From Armatimonadia bacterium (GTDB lineage Bacteria; Armatimonadota; Zipacnadia; Zipacnadales; JABUFB01): 64,000 bases of DNA. Shown one piece after another: positions 63,370-64,000 of the stretch (its first letter is position 1; every line of letters begins with the position of its first letter). Under the pieces are notes generated by a model. The model was not told where the DNA came from. It ran no database searches and was given only the letters and a program-made list of their open reading frames with translations. A program made the position numbers and the translations under genes. The DNA lies in assembly GCA_039679385.1 (NCBI GenBank), contig JBDKVB010000048.1, forward strand, positions 1 through 64,000. Reading direction: 5' to 3'.

Positions 63370-64000
63370 CGATATCCGCCCTCTCACATGCGAGGATAGC
63401 AGCACCGATTGCTCCGACCATCTGCGGCTGTTCCGACCGTTTCAACTCAACCGGCAGCGCAGTCTGCAGGGCCTCAAAGACGCCGTCGTTGAGGGCTACC
63501 CCACCCGTCAGGAGCACCAGCGGACGCATCCCGACCTGCACCCCGAGCGCCGCCACACGACTGGCAACTGCGGCGCAAAGACCTGCCGCGATGTCCGCCC
63601 GCGGGACTCCTGCAGCGATCAGCCCCACGACCTCGGACTCGGCGAATACCGTACACACGCTGCTCAAGGACGCCGGGGACTGCGAGCTCAGTGCCAGTTG
63701 CCCCAGGTCCGCCAACTCCACACCGAGGGCCTCGGCCATCACCTGCAGGAACCTCCCCGTCCCCGCTGCACAGCGGTCGTTCAGAGCGAAGTCCTGCGGA
63801 TAGCCTTCCTCGTCCACCGCGATGGCTTTGCAGTCCTGTCCACCAATGTCAAGTACCGTGCGCGTCCCGGGAACCAGGAAGTGCGCTCCTCGGGCGTGGC
63901 AGGAGATCTCGGTCACGGTCTCGTCGGCGAAGGGCAAGGCAACCCGTCCGTAGCCCGTCCCGACCACCCTCACCAGGTCCTCGCGACGCACGCCCGCGCT
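63362..64000 (-). CDS. BadF/HgdC-type ATPase, 5' end beyond the window
   Basis: The 213 residues visible match activators of 2-hydroxyacyl-CoA dehydratases and related ASKHA ATPases: LDIGGQDCKAIAV, NDRCAAGTGRFLQVMAEALG and SSVCTVFAESEVVGLIAAG. The last two hold the cysteines that bridge a 4Fe-4S cluster between subunits. LLTGGVALNDGV closes the ATP site. About 45 N-terminal residues (first phosphate loop) lie past 64000; the frame is open to the edge. Such proteins deliver one electron at very low potential to a partner. The partner is not visible. Confidence 0.85.
   Translation of the reverse strand, partial: SAGVRREDLVRVVGTGYGRVALPFADETVTEISCHARGAHFLVPGTRTVLDIGGQDCKAIAVDEEGYPQDFALNDRCAAGTGRFLQVMAEALGVELADLGQLALSSQSPASLSSVCTVFAESEVVGLIAAGVPRADIAAGLCAAVASRVAALGVQVGMRPLVLLTGGVALNDGVFEALQTALPVELKRSEQPQMVGAIGAAILACERADIGG

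Overview
The window is GC-rich, densely coded bacterial chromosome with no rRNA, tRNA, transposase, phage gene or CRISPR array that I could see. Nine type IV pseudopilin-like (DUF1559-type) proteins carry an N-terminus reading FTLIELLVV...[13 protein letters not shown] and a C-terminal DGHVK motif. Together with the secreted beta-helix proteins, sugar isomerases and Gfo/Idh/MocA oxidoreductases, this suggests a member of the Armatimonadota (a close PVC-type relative is less likely). The assignment is inferred from protein character only.

Layout. 0.1-8 kb: a ThDP enzyme, a zinc alcohol dehydrogenase, a thioredoxin-reductase-like flavoprotein, a sugar isomerase and a large secreted beta-helix (pectate-lyase-like) protein with a structured leader RNA. 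8-16.5 kb: a lone pseudopilin, a polytopic membrane protein, MscL, an oxidoreductase, a candidate small RNA, a second beta-helix protein and a secreted trypsin-like protease. 16.7-25.9 kb: homocysteine methyltransferase, GcvH and an octanoyl/lipoyl transferase, a thioredoxin lipoprotein, a G1P-dehydrogenase-like gene coupled to an unknown gene, a nitroreductase, a sugar-binding lipoprotein, a cyclase-family protein and an HEMGH protein. 25.9-30.2 kb: a leftward catabolic cluster (UroD-like, enolase-superfamily dehydratase, Gfo/Idh) and MsrA.

30.3-37.35 kb is the most distinctive part: eight tandem, separately transcribed pseudopilin paralogs (called a to h here), each with its own intrinsic terminator and most with a recognisable sigma-70-type promoter. 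In four of them (b to e) the predicted first nucleotides of the mRNA are complementary to a sequence lying between the stop codon and the terminator, and the paired bases co-vary between paralogs. I propose that these transcripts close into a 5'-3' panhandle. Alternatives are given under findings.

37.4-39.9 kb: two sugar ABC permeases and a DUF457-like membrane protein. 40-49.7 kb: FabI, then a full MoxR-DUF58-BatA/B/C/D/E (aerotolerance-type) operon. 49.7-53.3 kb: an unusual DMT transporter-HAMP-degenerate cyclase fusion and an iron-type solute-binding lipoprotein. 53.3-54.4 kb is a gene desert. 54.4-64 kb: an IscU/NifU-like scaffold, a TIM-barrel isomerase, a DUF4139-like secreted protein, another Gfo/Idh enzyme, and a leftward run of GuaB, cupin phosphoglucose isomerase, ROK kinase, GmhA-like SIS protein, a CAP-domain protein and a BadF-type ATPase cut by the window edge.

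Physiologically the genes fit a heterotroph that attacks plant-type polysaccharides and takes up and isomerises sugars and sugar acids. The Bat machinery, MsrA and thioredoxin-fold proteins suggest envelope and redox stress handling. Start codons were chosen from Shine-Dalgarno sequences, signal peptides and family N-termini; many differ from the longest open frame.
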